A DNA stretch of 45,566 nt from an uncultured Bacteroidota bacterium (lineage in GTDB: Bacteria; Bacteroidota; Bacteroidia; Bacteroidales; GWA2-32-17), in contig CAIQJL010000238.1 of the NCBI GenBank assembly GCA_903872185.1, positions 1 to 45,566 on the forward strand, read 5' to 3'. Made by a program: the position numbers and the translations under genes. Below, piece after piece: positions 18,011-26,458 of the stretch (its first letter is position 1; the number at the start of each line of letters is the position of its first letter). The notes under the pieces were generated by a model. The model ran no database searches and had not been told where the DNA came from. It saw only the letters and a list, made by a program, of their open reading frames with translations.

Positions 18011-18697
18011 ATGCGTAATTGGTTTGTAGATTTTCTTAATCTTTTTTATCCAAATTTATGTGCCGCTTGTGGTGAAAAATTATTAACCCAGGAGAAAGTT
18101 ATCTGCACTAAATGTCTTGTAGACCTGCCACGAACAAATTTTCATTTAGAACACGAGAATCCTGTTAGCCAGTTATTTTGGGGTCGAGTAAATATACAAA
18201 ATGCAACTGCACTTTTTCGATTTCAAAAAGGATCTAAGTTTCAGGATTTATTACACTTACTTAAATATAAAGGCCGACAAGATATTGGCGAAGAACTTGG
18301 ACGACAATTAGGATTTGAATTAAAAAAATCAGAGCTTTTTAATGCTGTTAATGTTGTTATTCCTGTTCCTTTACATCCAAAAAGAGAAAAAAAAAGAGGA
18401 TATAATCAGGCAGAGTGCATTGCAAAAGGTATTGCCGAAAGCATGGGAATTGAAATTCAAGCACGAAATATGATAAGAACTATTGAAACACAAACCCAAA
18501 CAAAAAAATCAAGAATTGAACGTTGGAAAAATGTAGATTCGATTTTTGAAATCAGACAACCCGAGAAACTTAACAATAAACACATTCTTTTAGTGGACGA
18601 TGTTGTAACTACTGGCGCAACATTGGAAGCATGTGCTCAGGAATTATTAAAAACCCAAGGAACTACTGTAAACATTGCAGCTTTAGCTACAGCATAA
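18011..18697 (+). CDS. comF: ComF family phosphoribosyltransferase-like protein
   Basis: A 228-residue protein. An N-terminal zinc-ribbon has four Cys (CAAC at 17-20 and CTKC at 32-35). The C-terminal PRTase fold has the PRPP-binding loop ILLVDDVVTTGATL (192-205) and the upstream VIPVPLHPKREKKRGYNQAE block. ComF proteins take part in DNA uptake (with DprA/ComFA) or primosome-linked repair in naturally competent bacteria. No other competence gene is in the window. It starts 80 bases after fabH and ends 5 bases before the HD hydrolase. Confidence 0.9.
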   Translation: MRNWFVDFLNLFYPNLCAACGEKLLTQEKVICTKCLVDLPRTNFHLEHENPVSQLFWGRVNIQNATALFRFQKGSKFQDLLHLLKYKGRQDIGEELGRQLGFELKKSELFNAVNVVIPVPLHPKREKKRGYNQAECIAKGIAESMGIEIQARNMIRTIETQTQTKKSRIERWKNVDSIFEIRQPEKLNNKHILLVDDVVTTGATLEACAQELLKTQGTTVNIAALATA

Positions 18698-18702
18698 AAA
18701 AT

Positions 18703-19941
18703 ATGATAACCGAAAAGCTTAAAATAATTAACGATCCAGTTTATGGATTTATTACAATGCCTACTGGCAAAAATCATTTACTGGTAAAACATCCATGGTT
18801 CCAAAGACTAAGACATATTCGCCAACTTGGACTAGCTTTTTTAGTTTATCCCGGAGCTATTCACACAAGATTTCAGCATGGATTAGGAGCACATTATCTT
18901 ACAACTTTAGCTATTGATGTATTAAAAAGTACTGGCATTAATATTACCAACGAAGAATCCTCTGCGGTATGTGCGGCTATTTTGTTACATGATATTGGTC
19001 ATGGACCATTTTCGCACGCTCTCGAGCATACATTCATTAATAATATTAAACATGAGACTATCTCTGAATTATTTATGGAAGGTCTTAATAAAGAATTTGA
19101 CGGACACCTTTCTTTAACTATAGAAATTTTTAAAAACAATTATCATAAAAAATTTTTACATCAGTTGGTTTCAAGTCAGCTAGATATGGATAGATTGGAT
19201 TATTTAAAACGCGATAGTTTTTTTACCGGTGTTTCTGAAGGCGTTATAGGTAGCGACAGAATTATTAAAATGCTGAATGTTGTTAACGACAATTTGGTTG
19301 TAGATGAAAAAGGCATTTATTCTATAGAAAAATTTTTGATAGCCAGAAGATTAATGTATTGGCAGGTTTATTTTCATAAAACAGTATTGGCAGCAGAGCA
19401 AATGCTCGTAAATATTCTACAAAAAGCAAGGGAATTAATTCAACAAAAAATGCTATTACAAATGACACCAACAATGTTGAATTTTTTGTCTCACAATTAT
19501 TCCGAAGATGATTTACGCAACAACCCTAATTTGCTAAATAACTTTTCTAAACTAGACGATAACGATTTACTTTCTTCAATAAAACTATGGGCAGAGTGTG
19601 AAAATAAAGCATTTTCTTTGCTTTGTAATCGATTTATAAACAGAAAACTATTAAAAATAGAACTGCAAAATCATCCTTTTTCTGATGATATAATTAACGA
19701 ATATATTATAAAAACATCAAAAACATTTGGAATTTCAAAAGAGGAAGCCACTTCATTTGTTTTCACAAATTCAGCTACAAACAATGCGTACAACGCTAAC
19801 GACGATCGCATTAATATCCTATACAAAACTGGTGAAATTAAAGATATCACAATGGCCTCAGATATGCTAAATCTTCAAGTACTTTCAAAAAATGTTGTTA
19901 AATACTTTTTTTGCTATCCCGAAGAATGTCGAAAAGAATAA
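18703..19941 (+). CDS. HD-domain phosphohydrolase (dNTPase/SAMHD1-like)
   Basis: A 412-residue metal-dependent phosphohydrolase of the COG1078 type. The HD motif is clear: His54-Thr-Arg-Phe-Gln-His59, the His96-Asp97 pair in LLHDIGHGPFSH and later DMDRLDYLKRD. Members hydrolyse dNTPs or other nucleotides. Substrate here is unknown. I chose the ATG at 18703 because homologues begin near KIINDPVYG; a longer frame beginning at 18631 runs inside comF. Starts 5 bases after comF and precedes lpxD, an order that recurs in Bacteroidota, so cotranscription is possible. Confidence 0.9.
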   Translation: MITEKLKIINDPVYGFITMPTGKNHLLVKHPWFQRLRHIRQLGLAFLVYPGAIHTRFQHGLGAHYLTTLAIDVLKSTGINITNEESSAVCAAILLHDIGHGPFSHALEHTFINNIKHETISELFMEGLNKEFDGHLSLTIEIFKNNYHKKFLHQLVSSQLDMDRLDYLKRDSFFTGVSEGVIGSDRIIKMLNVVNDNLVVDEKGIYSIEKFLIARRLMYWQVYFHKTVLAAEQMLVNILQKARELIQQKMLLQMTPTMLNFLSHNYSEDDLRNNPNLLNNFSKLDDNDLLSSIKLWAECENKAFSLLCNRFINRKLLKIELQNHPFSDDIINEYIIKTSKTFGISKEEATSFVFTNSATNNAYNANDDRINILYKTGEIKDITMASDMLNLQVLSKNVVKYFFCYPEECRKE

Positions 19942-19997
19942 CATAAGCAACACCCAATTAACGTAGTAGCTAAACTATTTAAGGATTTTGATATTGT

Positions 19998-20005
19998 TAA
20001 ATTTG
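19998..20005 (+). promoter_or_regulatory. Possible -7 element for lpxD
   Basis: TAAATTTG, 26 bases before the lpxD ATG at 20032, matches TAnnTTTG. The -33 region is not clear, so this is tentative. Confidence 0.3.
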
Positions 20006-20031
20006 GACTTACTTTTACTTTAATTATTTGA

Positions 20032-21081
20032 ATGGAGTTTTCGGCAAAAAATATTGCAGCATTTTTAAATGGAACTATCGAGGGAAACCCTGATGTTGTT
20101 GTAACTTCTATTGCAAAAATTGAAGAAGGTAAGCCTGGTGATTTATCTTTTTTAAGTAACATGCTTTATGAAAAATATCTTTACTGTTCCAAATCAAGCA
20201 TTATTTTAATCAATAACGATTTCAAGCCTAGTCAAAAAGTAAATACAACTTTAATTAGAGTTGAAAACGCATATCAGGCCTTTGCAGACTTGCTTGAACT
20301 TTATCAAAAAACCATGACCTCGCCAACAGGCATTGAATCTCCAAATTATATTGATAATACAGCTTCAATAAGCGAAAACATATATATTGGAGCATTTTCA
20401 TATATCTCAAAAAATGCAACCATCGGAAAAGGCGCTAAAATTTATCCGAATACCTTTATTGGTGAAAATGTAAAAATTGGTGAAAACACATTAATTTTCT
20501 CTGGCACTAGAATATATCATAACTGCGTTGTTGGCAGTAATTGCATTATCCATTCAAATACTGTAATCGGTTCAGACGGGTTTGGATTTGCTCCACAACA
20601 AGACTCTAATTATAAGAAAGTTCCTCAAATTGGCAATGTAATAGTTGAAGATTTTGTAGAAATTGGCTCAAATACTTGTATCGATAGGGCAACTATGGGG
20701 TCCACAATAATCAGAAAAGGAGTAAAACTAGATAACTTAATTCAAATTGGCCATAATGTAGAAATTGGCGAAAATACTGTTATCGCGGCTCAAACGGGAG
20801 TTGCTGGCTCTTCAAAAGTTGGTAAAAACTGTATGATAGGCGGACAATGTGGTATAGTTGGTCACATTTCAATTGCCGATGAAGTAAAAATTGCAGCACA
20901 ATCTGGAATTAGTAACAGCATTACACAAAAAGGTGAAATAGTTCAAGGATCGCCAGCATTTTCTATTAGAAATTATCAAAAATCTTACGTTGTATTTAAA
21001 AATCTGCCAGATATACAACAAAAAATCAACCAGCTTTATCATGAAATAGAATTATTGAAAGAATTTCATCAAACTCAATAA
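20032..21081 (+). CDS. lpxD: UDP-3-O-acylglucosamine N-acyltransferase LpxD
   Basis: Third enzyme of lipid A synthesis; transfers a 3-hydroxyacyl chain from ACP to the glucosamine nitrogen. N-terminal uridine-binding domain (about 1-100), then a left-handed beta-helix of hexapeptide repeats (about 100-320; ENVKIGENTL, IGSNTCI, IGHNVEIGENTV) and a C-terminal coiled helix (LPDIQQKINQLYHEIELLKE). The catalytic His lies near residue 240 in QIGHNV. At 349 residues it is full length. Followed 130 bases later by lpxC-fabZ, which has its own promoter. Confidence 0.95.
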   Translation: MEFSAKNIAAFLNGTIEGNPDVVVTSIAKIEEGKPGDLSFLSNMLYEKYLYCSKSSIILINNDFKPSQKVNTTLIRVENAYQAFADLLELYQKTMTSPTGIESPNYIDNTASISENIYIGAFSYISKNATIGKGAKIYPNTFIGENVKIGENTLIFSGTRIYHNCVVGSNCIIHSNTVIGSDGFGFAPQQDSNYKKVPQIGNVIVEDFVEIGSNTCIDRATMGSTIIRKGVKLDNLIQIGHNVEIGENTVIAAQTGVAGSSKVGKNCMIGGQCGIVGHISIADEVKIAAQSGISNSITQKGEIVQGSPAFSIRNYQKSYVVFKNLPDIQQKINQLYHEIELLKEFHQTQ

Positions 21082-21155
21082 TCTAATTTTTCACTTTTTA
21101 TCTAAAAATTATTTATTTATTTTACAAAACTTGCGATTAAACTATTGTTTTGTTT

Positions 21156-21184
21156 TTGTAAATTAATCACAAGCTATATCTTTG
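21156..21184 (+). promoter_or_regulatory. Promoter of lpxC-fabZ and lpxA
   Basis: TTG (21156-21158), an 18-bp spacer and TATCTTTG (21177-21184) followed by CC. ATG is at 21211. Suggests these two genes can be expressed independently of lpxD. Confidence 0.5.
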
Positions 21185-21210
21185 CCTTTTAATTAAAATA
21201 TATTCTGCCA

Positions 21211-22629
21211 ATGGCAGGCGAGAAACAAAAAACCCTTAAATCACCGGTCTCAATTTCCGGAATCGGCTTGCATACAGGTATGCCAGCTACTGTTGTAATT
21301 AAAGCAGCACCAGCAAATCACGGTTATATTTTTAAACGTGTAGACGTTGACGGTACTCCAACCATTAGATCAATTATTGATAATGTTTCTGAAACAGCAC
21401 GTGGAACTACACTTGGCGAAAACGGAGTTACAGTAAATACTGTAGAGCACTTATTAAGTGCACTATATGGCTTGGGGATTGATAATGCTTTAATTGAAAT
21501 TGACGGACCCGAAGTTCCAATTCTTGATGGCAGCGCTGGTCAAATAGTTGAAGCTATAGACAAAGCTGAAATAATTGAACAAGATGAAGCACGCGTTTAT
21601 TTTGAAATAAAACAGCCTATTACTTTATCTATACCCGAAAAAGGCATAGAATATTTAGTAATTCCTGATAATAGCTATAACGTAACAGTTCTAATAGACT
21701 ATAATTCAACTATTTTAATTAATCAATTTGCTGCTTTAGAAAACATTGACAATTATCGGACAGAAATATCAACTGCTCGAACATTTGTTTTTCTTCACGA
21801 ACTAGAAATTTTAGCAAAAAATGGTCTAATAAAAGGTGGAGATTTAGATAATGCTCTTGTTATTGTGGATAGAAATTTGCCAAAAGAAGAACTAGATTAT
21901 TTAGCTGATTTATTTCAAAAACCTCACCTCGATTTTGAGCCAAAAAAAGGAATACTTAACAATACCGAATTAAGACATTCCAATGAACCAGCCCGTCACA
22001 AATTACTCGATTTAATTGGTGATCTTTCCCTTATTGGTTTACCTATAAAAGGAAAAATTATTGCAACAAGACCTGGTCACAAAACCAATATCGAACTTGC
22101 AAGATTAATTCAACAACAAATTAAAAAAGAGAAAGCAAAAAACCAAGTACCTACTTATGATATTTATGCTAAACCATTACTCGACATAAATGAAATAAGA
22201 AAAAGACTTCCTCACAGATACCCATTTCTTCTTGTAGATAAAATTCTTGAGATGAAAGACACCTATGTGGTTGGATTAAAAAACGTAACCGTAAACGAAG
22301 GTTTTTTTGTTGGGCATTTTCCCGACGAGCCAGTAATGCCTGGAGTTTTACAAATTGAAGCGATGGCTCAAACTGGAGGAATTATGGCCTTAAGTTCAGT
22401 ACCTGATCCACAGAATTATGCAACTCTTTTCATGAAAATAGACAATGTAAGATTTAGAAATAAAGTTATTCCTGGCGATACTCTTATTTTTAGATTAGAC
22501 CTTTTGTCACCTATTCGTCGTGGTTTATGCCATATGAGAGGAGTAGCAACTGTTGGCAATAAAATAGTTATGGAGGCTGAAATGCTTGCCCAGATTATAA
22601 AAGTTACTGACAATAAAACTAAAAAATAA
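21211..22629 (+). CDS. lpxC-fabZ: LpxC-FabZ fusion (UDP-3-O-acyl-GlcNAc deacetylase / 3-hydroxyacyl-ACP dehydratase)
   Basis: A 472-residue bifunctional protein. Residues 1 to about 305 are LpxC, the zinc deacetylase and committed step of lipid A synthesis: VSISGIGLHTG, the zinc-binding HLLSALYGLGIDNA block, and RHKLLDLIGDLSLIG with the second and third zinc ligands. Residues about 325-465 are FabZ: RYPFLLVDKILEM and GHFPDEPVMPGVLQIEAMAQ with the catalytic His and Glu. The fusion, normal in Bacteroidota, places enzymes competing for 3-hydroxyacyl-ACP in one chain. Followed 23 bases later by lpxA. Confidence 0.97.
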   Translation: MAGEKQKTLKSPVSISGIGLHTGMPATVVIKAAPANHGYIFKRVDVDGTPTIRSIIDNVSETARGTTLGENGVTVNTVEHLLSALYGLGIDNALIEIDGPEVPILDGSAGQIVEAIDKAEIIEQDEARVYFEIKQPITLSIPEKGIEYLVIPDNSYNVTVLIDYNSTILINQFAALENIDNYRTEISTARTFVFLHELEILAKNGLIKGGDLDNALVIVDRNLPKEELDYLADLFQKPHLDFEPKKGILNNTELRHSNEPARHKLLDLIGDLSLIGLPIKGKIIATRPGHKTNIELARLIQQQIKKEKAKNQVPTYDIYAKPLLDINEIRKRLPHRYPFLLVDKILEMKDTYVVGLKNVTVNEGFFVGHFPDEPVMPGVLQIEAMAQTGGIMALSSVPDPQNYATLFMKIDNVRFRNKVIPGDTLIFRLDLLSPIRRGLCHMRGVATVGNKIVMEAEMLAQIIKVTDNKTKK

Positions 22630-22652
22630 TCGAACTTATTAATACCTAGTAA

Positions 22653-23453
22653 ATGAAACAACCCTTAGCATACGTTCACCCTGAAGCTAAAATAGCCAAC
22701 AATGTTGTAATTGAGCCCTTTGTTACAATTGATAAAAATGTTGAAATTGGTGAAGGAACATGGATTGGTCCAAACGTAGTTATAATGGAAGGTGCAAGAA
22801 TTGGTAAAAACTGCAAAATATTTCCTGGTGCAGTAATTTCTGCAGTTCCACAAGATTTAAAATTTACCGGGGAACAAACTACAGCAGAGATTGGTGATAA
22901 TTGCTTAATTCGCGAATTTGTAACTATTAACCGAGGAACTAAAGCAAGCTATAAAACTGTTATCGGAAACAACACTCTTTTAATGGCTTACGTTCACATT
23001 GCACATGATTGTTTCGTTGGAAATAACTGTATCCTTGCAAATAATGCAACACTTGCCGGACATGTTGTAATTGAAGATTATGCAAATATTGGTGGTTTAG
23101 CCGCAGTACATCAGTTTGTTCACATAGGCCCACACACATATATTACAGGAGGAAGTCTGGTACGTAAAGATGTTCCACCTTTTGTTAAAGCTGCTCGTGA
23201 GCCATTAAGTTACGTTGGCATAAATTCAATAGGATTACGTCGTAGAAATTACACAAACGAACAAATTCAGCAAATTCAAGAAATATACAGATACTTATTC
23301 CTACGCGGACATAATATTAGTCAGGCTCTGGACTTTATTGAAAAAGAACTTCCAGCATCAAAAGAACGTGATGAAATATTACTTTTTGTAAGAAACTCAA
23401 CCCGAGGAATTATGAGAGGTTATTCTAACGATAAAGATTCTACAGTAGAATAA
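22653..23453 (+). CDS. lpxA: Acyl-ACP:UDP-GlcNAc O-acyltransferase LpxA
   Basis: First acylation step of lipid A. 266 residues of left-handed beta-helix built from hexapeptide repeats (IEPFVTIDKNVEIGEG, IGNNTLLMAYVHIAHDC), with the catalytic His at residue 118 in HIAHDC. Family C-terminal helical region present (GINSIGLRRR onward). A terminator hairpin follows at 23471. Sits after lpxC-fabZ in one unit. Confidence 0.97.
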   Translation: MKQPLAYVHPEAKIANNVVIEPFVTIDKNVEIGEGTWIGPNVVIMEGARIGKNCKIFPGAVISAVPQDLKFTGEQTTAEIGDNCLIREFVTINRGTKASYKTVIGNNTLLMAYVHIAHDCFVGNNCILANNATLAGHVVIEDYANIGGLAAVHQFVHIGPHTYITGGSLVRKDVPPFVKAAREPLSYVGINSIGLRRRNYTNEQIQQIQEIYRYLFLRGHNISQALDFIEKELPASKERDEILLFVRNSTRGIMRGYSNDKDSTVE

Positions 23454-23470
23454 AAACATTTACTTTTTAT

Positions 23471-23503
23471 AAAAAACCGCAATCAAAAAATTGCGGTTTT
23501 TTT
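23471..23503 (+). terminator. Intrinsic terminator after lpxA
   Basis: A-rich arm plus ACCGCAAT (23476-23483) pairs with ATTGCGGT (23490-23497), with A/T extension on both sides, loop CAAAAA, then a T-run to 23503. It closes the lipid A unit before the permease. Confidence 0.75.
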
Positions 23504-23554
23504 ATTTTTACATTAAAATGAATTTATCTTTACGCAAAACATTCTTCGAATAAC

Positions 23555-25264
23555 GTGTCACAACTTTTCAGAAAAAAAGAGCTATCCTCCATCCTTCACG
23601 ATGCCGAGCATAATAGCGGCACTCAAATGAAAAGAAGTTTGGGTGTTGTTGATCTTACAGCACTTGGAATTGCTGCTATTATTGGAGCAGGCATTTTTAG
23701 TACAATTGGTACCGCAGCATCTAGTGGTGGTCCGGCAGTTTCGTTATTATTTGTTTTCACTGCCATTGCATGTGGCTTTTCAGCAATGTGCTATGCCCGT
23801 TTTGCCTCTTCAATTCCAATTAGTGGCAGTGCGTATACTTATGCTTATGCAAGTTTTGGAGAACTTATAGCATGGATAATTGGTTGGGATTTGATTATGG
23901 AATATACTGTTGGAAATATTGCCGTAGCTATTTCCTGGAGTGATTATTTTACAAGTTTATTAAATGGCCTAGGGGTTCACATTCCAGCATTTTTAACAGT
24001 AGATTATGTTACGGCATCAAGAGGTTTTACCGAAGCCGTTAATCAAATGCAATCTGGCCATGTTCTGTCATCGCTTCCACATTATATTCAGGAAGCTTAC
24101 CAAGCATGGAGTAACGCACCTACCTTTTTTGACATAAAAATAATTGCCGACATTCCTGCCTTTTGTATTGTCGCTTTTATTGCAACTCTGGTTTACATTG
24201 GAATATACGAAACTAAAGTTGCTGGAAATATTATGGTACTTCTAAAATTAGTAATACTTATTGTTATTATTACCGTAGGTGCATATTATGTAAATCCAGA
24301 TAACTGGAATCCCTTTGCTCCAAATGGCTTTCCTGGTGTTTTGAAGGGAGTTGCTGGTGTGTTTTTTGCATATATTGGGTTTGATGCAATTTCTACTACT
24401 GCCGAAGAATGCAAAAATCCCAAACGCGATTTGCCTCGTAGTATGATTTATGCCTTGGTAATAACAACGGTTTTATATGTTGTAATAAGCCTTGTACTAA
24501 CAGGCATTGTAAATTATTCAGAATTAAATGTTGGCGACCCGCTTGCATATGCTTTTCAAAAAATTGGCTTAACTCAATTTTCGGGATTTATTGCATTAGG
24601 AGCAATAATTGCAATGGCTGGTGTTTTGCTTGTTTTTCAGGTTGGACAACCAAGAATATGGATGAGTATGAGCCGTGATGGATTATTACCTCCACGTTTT
24701 TCAAAATTGCATCCAAAACATAAAACCCCTGGTTTTGCTACAGTTATAAATGGTTTTTTAGTTGCTATTCCTGCTTTATTTATGAATCTTACTGAAGTTA
24801 CCGATTTAACAAGTATTGGAACTTTATTTGCTTTTGTATTAGTTTCGGGAGGAGTGCTTGTACTTGACGATAAGAAAAGTAAAACTCCTCTAAACGGGAA
24901 ATTTAAAATCTATTTTATCAATTCCAGATATTTTTTAGTTCCTATATGGATTGTGACTGCAATAAGTTTATTCTTTTTAAATCGACAAGGTTTTAATTCA
25001 ATGTTCGAAGTACATAATTTAAATTGGTCATCATCACCTTCAATAATTTTTGCTATTGTTGCAATCATTGTTACAATATTTGCTGCAATAAGAGAATGGT
25101 CACTAATTCCTGTTCTTGGACTTTTAACAAATCTTTATCTAATGTCAGAATTAGGAATAATTAATTGGATGAGATTTTTAATTTGGTTAGTTATTGGCCT
25201 TTTAATATACTTCTTATACAGTATTAACCATAGCAAACTTAAAAAAGAGAAAATAATTAAATAA
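23555..25264 (+). CDS. APC-family amino acid permease (cationic amino acid transporter type)
   Basis: A 569-residue inner membrane transporter. Residues 1-24 are a hydrophilic lead-in, then about 12-14 hydrophobic segments. The family signature is GIAAIIGAGIFSTIG at the first transmembrane helix, followed by SGSAYTYAYASFGELIAWIIGWD, and VFFAYIGFDAISTTAEE (helix 6 region) as in CAT-type APC members. The C-terminal part adds extra helices, also seen in CATs. Start is GTG at 23555; homologues have a short FRKK-like lead-in, and the next Met (residue 25) would clip this. Substrate is probably an amino acid, type unknown. A near-consensus TATCTTTA box lies at 23525-23532. Confidence 0.9.
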   Translation: MSQLFRKKELSSILHDAEHNSGTQMKRSLGVVDLTALGIAAIIGAGIFSTIGTAASSGGPAVSLLFVFTAIACGFSAMCYARFASSIPISGSAYTYAYASFGELIAWIIGWDLIMEYTVGNIAVAISWSDYFTSLLNGLGVHIPAFLTVDYVTASRGFTEAVNQMQSGHVLSSLPHYIQEAYQAWSNAPTFFDIKIIADIPAFCIVAFIATLVYIGIYETKVAGNIMVLLKLVILIVIITVGAYYVNPDNWNPFAPNGFPGVLKGVAGVFFAYIGFDAISTTAEECKNPKRDLPRSMIYALVITTVLYVVISLVLTGIVNYSELNVGDPLAYAFQKIGLTQFSGFIALGAIIAMAGVLLVFQVGQPRIWMSMSRDGLLPPRFSKLHPKHKTPGFATVINGFLVAIPALFMNLTEVTDLTSIGTLFAFVLVSGGVLVLDDKKSKTPLNGKFKIYFINSRYFLVPIWIVTAISLFFLNRQGFNSMFEVHNLNWSSSPSIIFAIVAIIVTIFAAIREWSLIPVLGLLTNLYLMSELGIINWMRFLIWLVIGLLIYFLYSINHSKLKKEKIIK

Positions 25265-25350
25265 AAGTTTTATTACACTTTTTATCTGTTATTTCACAAA
25301 TAGTTCTATTTTTACTTAAAATTATTTATTCACTAAATTAAAATAAGCAT

Positions 25351-25671
25351 ATGAAATTTAAATCGATGTTTCTTGTTTTCGGAGCTGCATCTGTTATTCT
25401 TCTAAGTTTGATGTCTTTTGATACAGTAAAAGACACTCAAAGTAAAGGATGCCATGTTTTTGGAAAAATTAAATTTGTTGACTACGGCGAAGACTATAAA
25501 GTAAAATTTGTTGACTATGGCGAAGATCTTAAAATAAAATATGTTGATTACGGTGAAGATAAAGTTGGTTGCTGGAAAGCTGTTGAGTACGGTGAAAAAT
25601 TTAAAGTAAAAATCGTTGAGTATGGTGAAGACATTAAAGTAAAAGAAGTTACGTACGGCGAAGGCTGCTAG
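25351..25671 (+). CDS. Secreted short-repeat protein, probable septoil-knot (DUF6150-like) family
   Basis: A 106-residue protein. Residues 1-22 form a hydrophobic signal-type segment. From residue 34 it is almost wholly repeats: six copies of a V-x-Y-G-E unit with an 11-residue period (KFVDYGEDYKV, KFVDYGEDLKI and so on), broken by a GCW insertion near residues 73-75. Cysteines are at 34, 74 and 106, framing the repeats. This Cys-framed strand pattern resembles the 7(1) septoil-knot domain, as I recall the family; the match is by eye. Repeats are also conserved at DNA level. Ends at a strong terminator. Function unknown. Confidence 0.6.
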   Translation: MKFKSMFLVFGAASVILLSLMSFDTVKDTQSKGCHVFGKIKFVDYGEDYKVKFVDYGEDLKIKYVDYGEDKVGCWKAVEYGEKFKVKIVEYGEDIKVKEVTYGEGC

Positions 25672-25694
25672 TAATTTTTAATTAACTTTTATTG

Positions 25695-25734
25695 AAAGTA
25701 GAATTTAGCGAAAGCTTTATTCTACTTTTTTTTT
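25695..25734 (+). terminator. Intrinsic terminator overlapping the rnc stop region
   Basis: AAAGTAGAAT (25695-25704) pairs with ATTCTACTTT (25719-25728); inside is an AGC-GAAA-GCT hairpin with a GNRA loop. An uninterrupted T-run to 25734 follows. It terminates the rightward repeat-protein gene and overlaps the 3' end of the leftward rnc gene. Confidence 0.7.
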
Positions 25735-26453
25735 ACCCTTTGCAGTGCAAATTCAGCAGCATGTTGCTCTGCTTCTTTCTTAGAATCTCCTTGCCCATTA
25801 CCAATTTCATTTCCATCAACAATTAATTTTACAACGAATATTTTTCCTGATTTTGTTGTTGAAATTTCTTCGGTACAAACAAATTCTATTTCCTTTTTTT
25901 GCTTTTGAGCCCAATCAATTACTCTACCTTTAAAATTAGTATCGGTTTCGCCTAATTTTTTTAAATTAATATTTGGTTCAATAAGTTTGTAAATAATAAA
26001 CTTTCGAGTTTTCACATAACCCATATCAAGAAAAACTGCACCAATAAACGCCTCTAAAGCATTTCCAAGAACTGATGGCGCAAGACCGGCTTTATCGATT
26101 TGAGCTTTAATGTGTTTGTCGAGTCCAATTTTTGCTGCAAGTTCATTAAGCGATTGCCTATTTACAAGCCTTGACCTTAAGTTTGTTAAAAAACCTTCAT
26201 TTTCATTTGGAAATATTTCAAAAAGATAATCTGCAATAATTGCATCTAATATTGAATCGCCCAAGAATTCGAGTCTTTCATTGTTTACAGAAAATCCTTT
26301 TCCATGGTATACTGATGCCGATTTATGAACAAATGCAAGCTCGTAGTATTCAATATTATTAGGAGAAACACCAACAATTTCACGAACAAAATAATAGAAT
26401 CTGTTTTTATAAATAAACAGTCCTTTTATTCTATGAAAAATATTTAAGGGCAA
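25722..26453 (-). CDS. rnc: Ribonuclease III
   Basis: Cleaves double-stranded RNA in rRNA and mRNA processing. The endonuclease signature ERLEFLGDS is at residues 59-67, with the conserved acidic positions, and the C-terminal double-stranded-RNA-binding domain ends in KKEAEQHAAEFALQRV. 243 residues, standard size. Starts 5 bases after fabF in the acpP-fabF-rnc unit, a conserved Bacteroidota order. Its last codons (Lys-Lys-Lys) and stop lie within a terminator hairpin for the opposite strand. Confidence 0.96.
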   Translation of the reverse strand: MPLNIFHRIKGLFIYKNRFYYFVREIVGVSPNNIEYYELAFVHKSASVYHGKGFSVNNERLEFLGDSILDAIIADYLFEIFPNENEGFLTNLRSRLVNRQSLNELAAKIGLDKHIKAQIDKAGLAPSVLGNALEAFIGAVFLDMGYVKTRKFIIYKLIEPNINLKKLGETDTNFKGRVIDWAQKQKKEIEFVCTEEISTTKSGKIFVVKLIVDGNEIGNGQGDSKKEAEQHAAEFALQRVKKK

Positions 26454-26458
26454 GCTAA

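Noticed and set aside
18631-18702. Upstream start of the HD hydrolase inside comF
   Set aside because: The extra 24 residues are out-of-frame translation of comF; the ATG at 18703 lies 5 bases after the comF stop and fits homologues.
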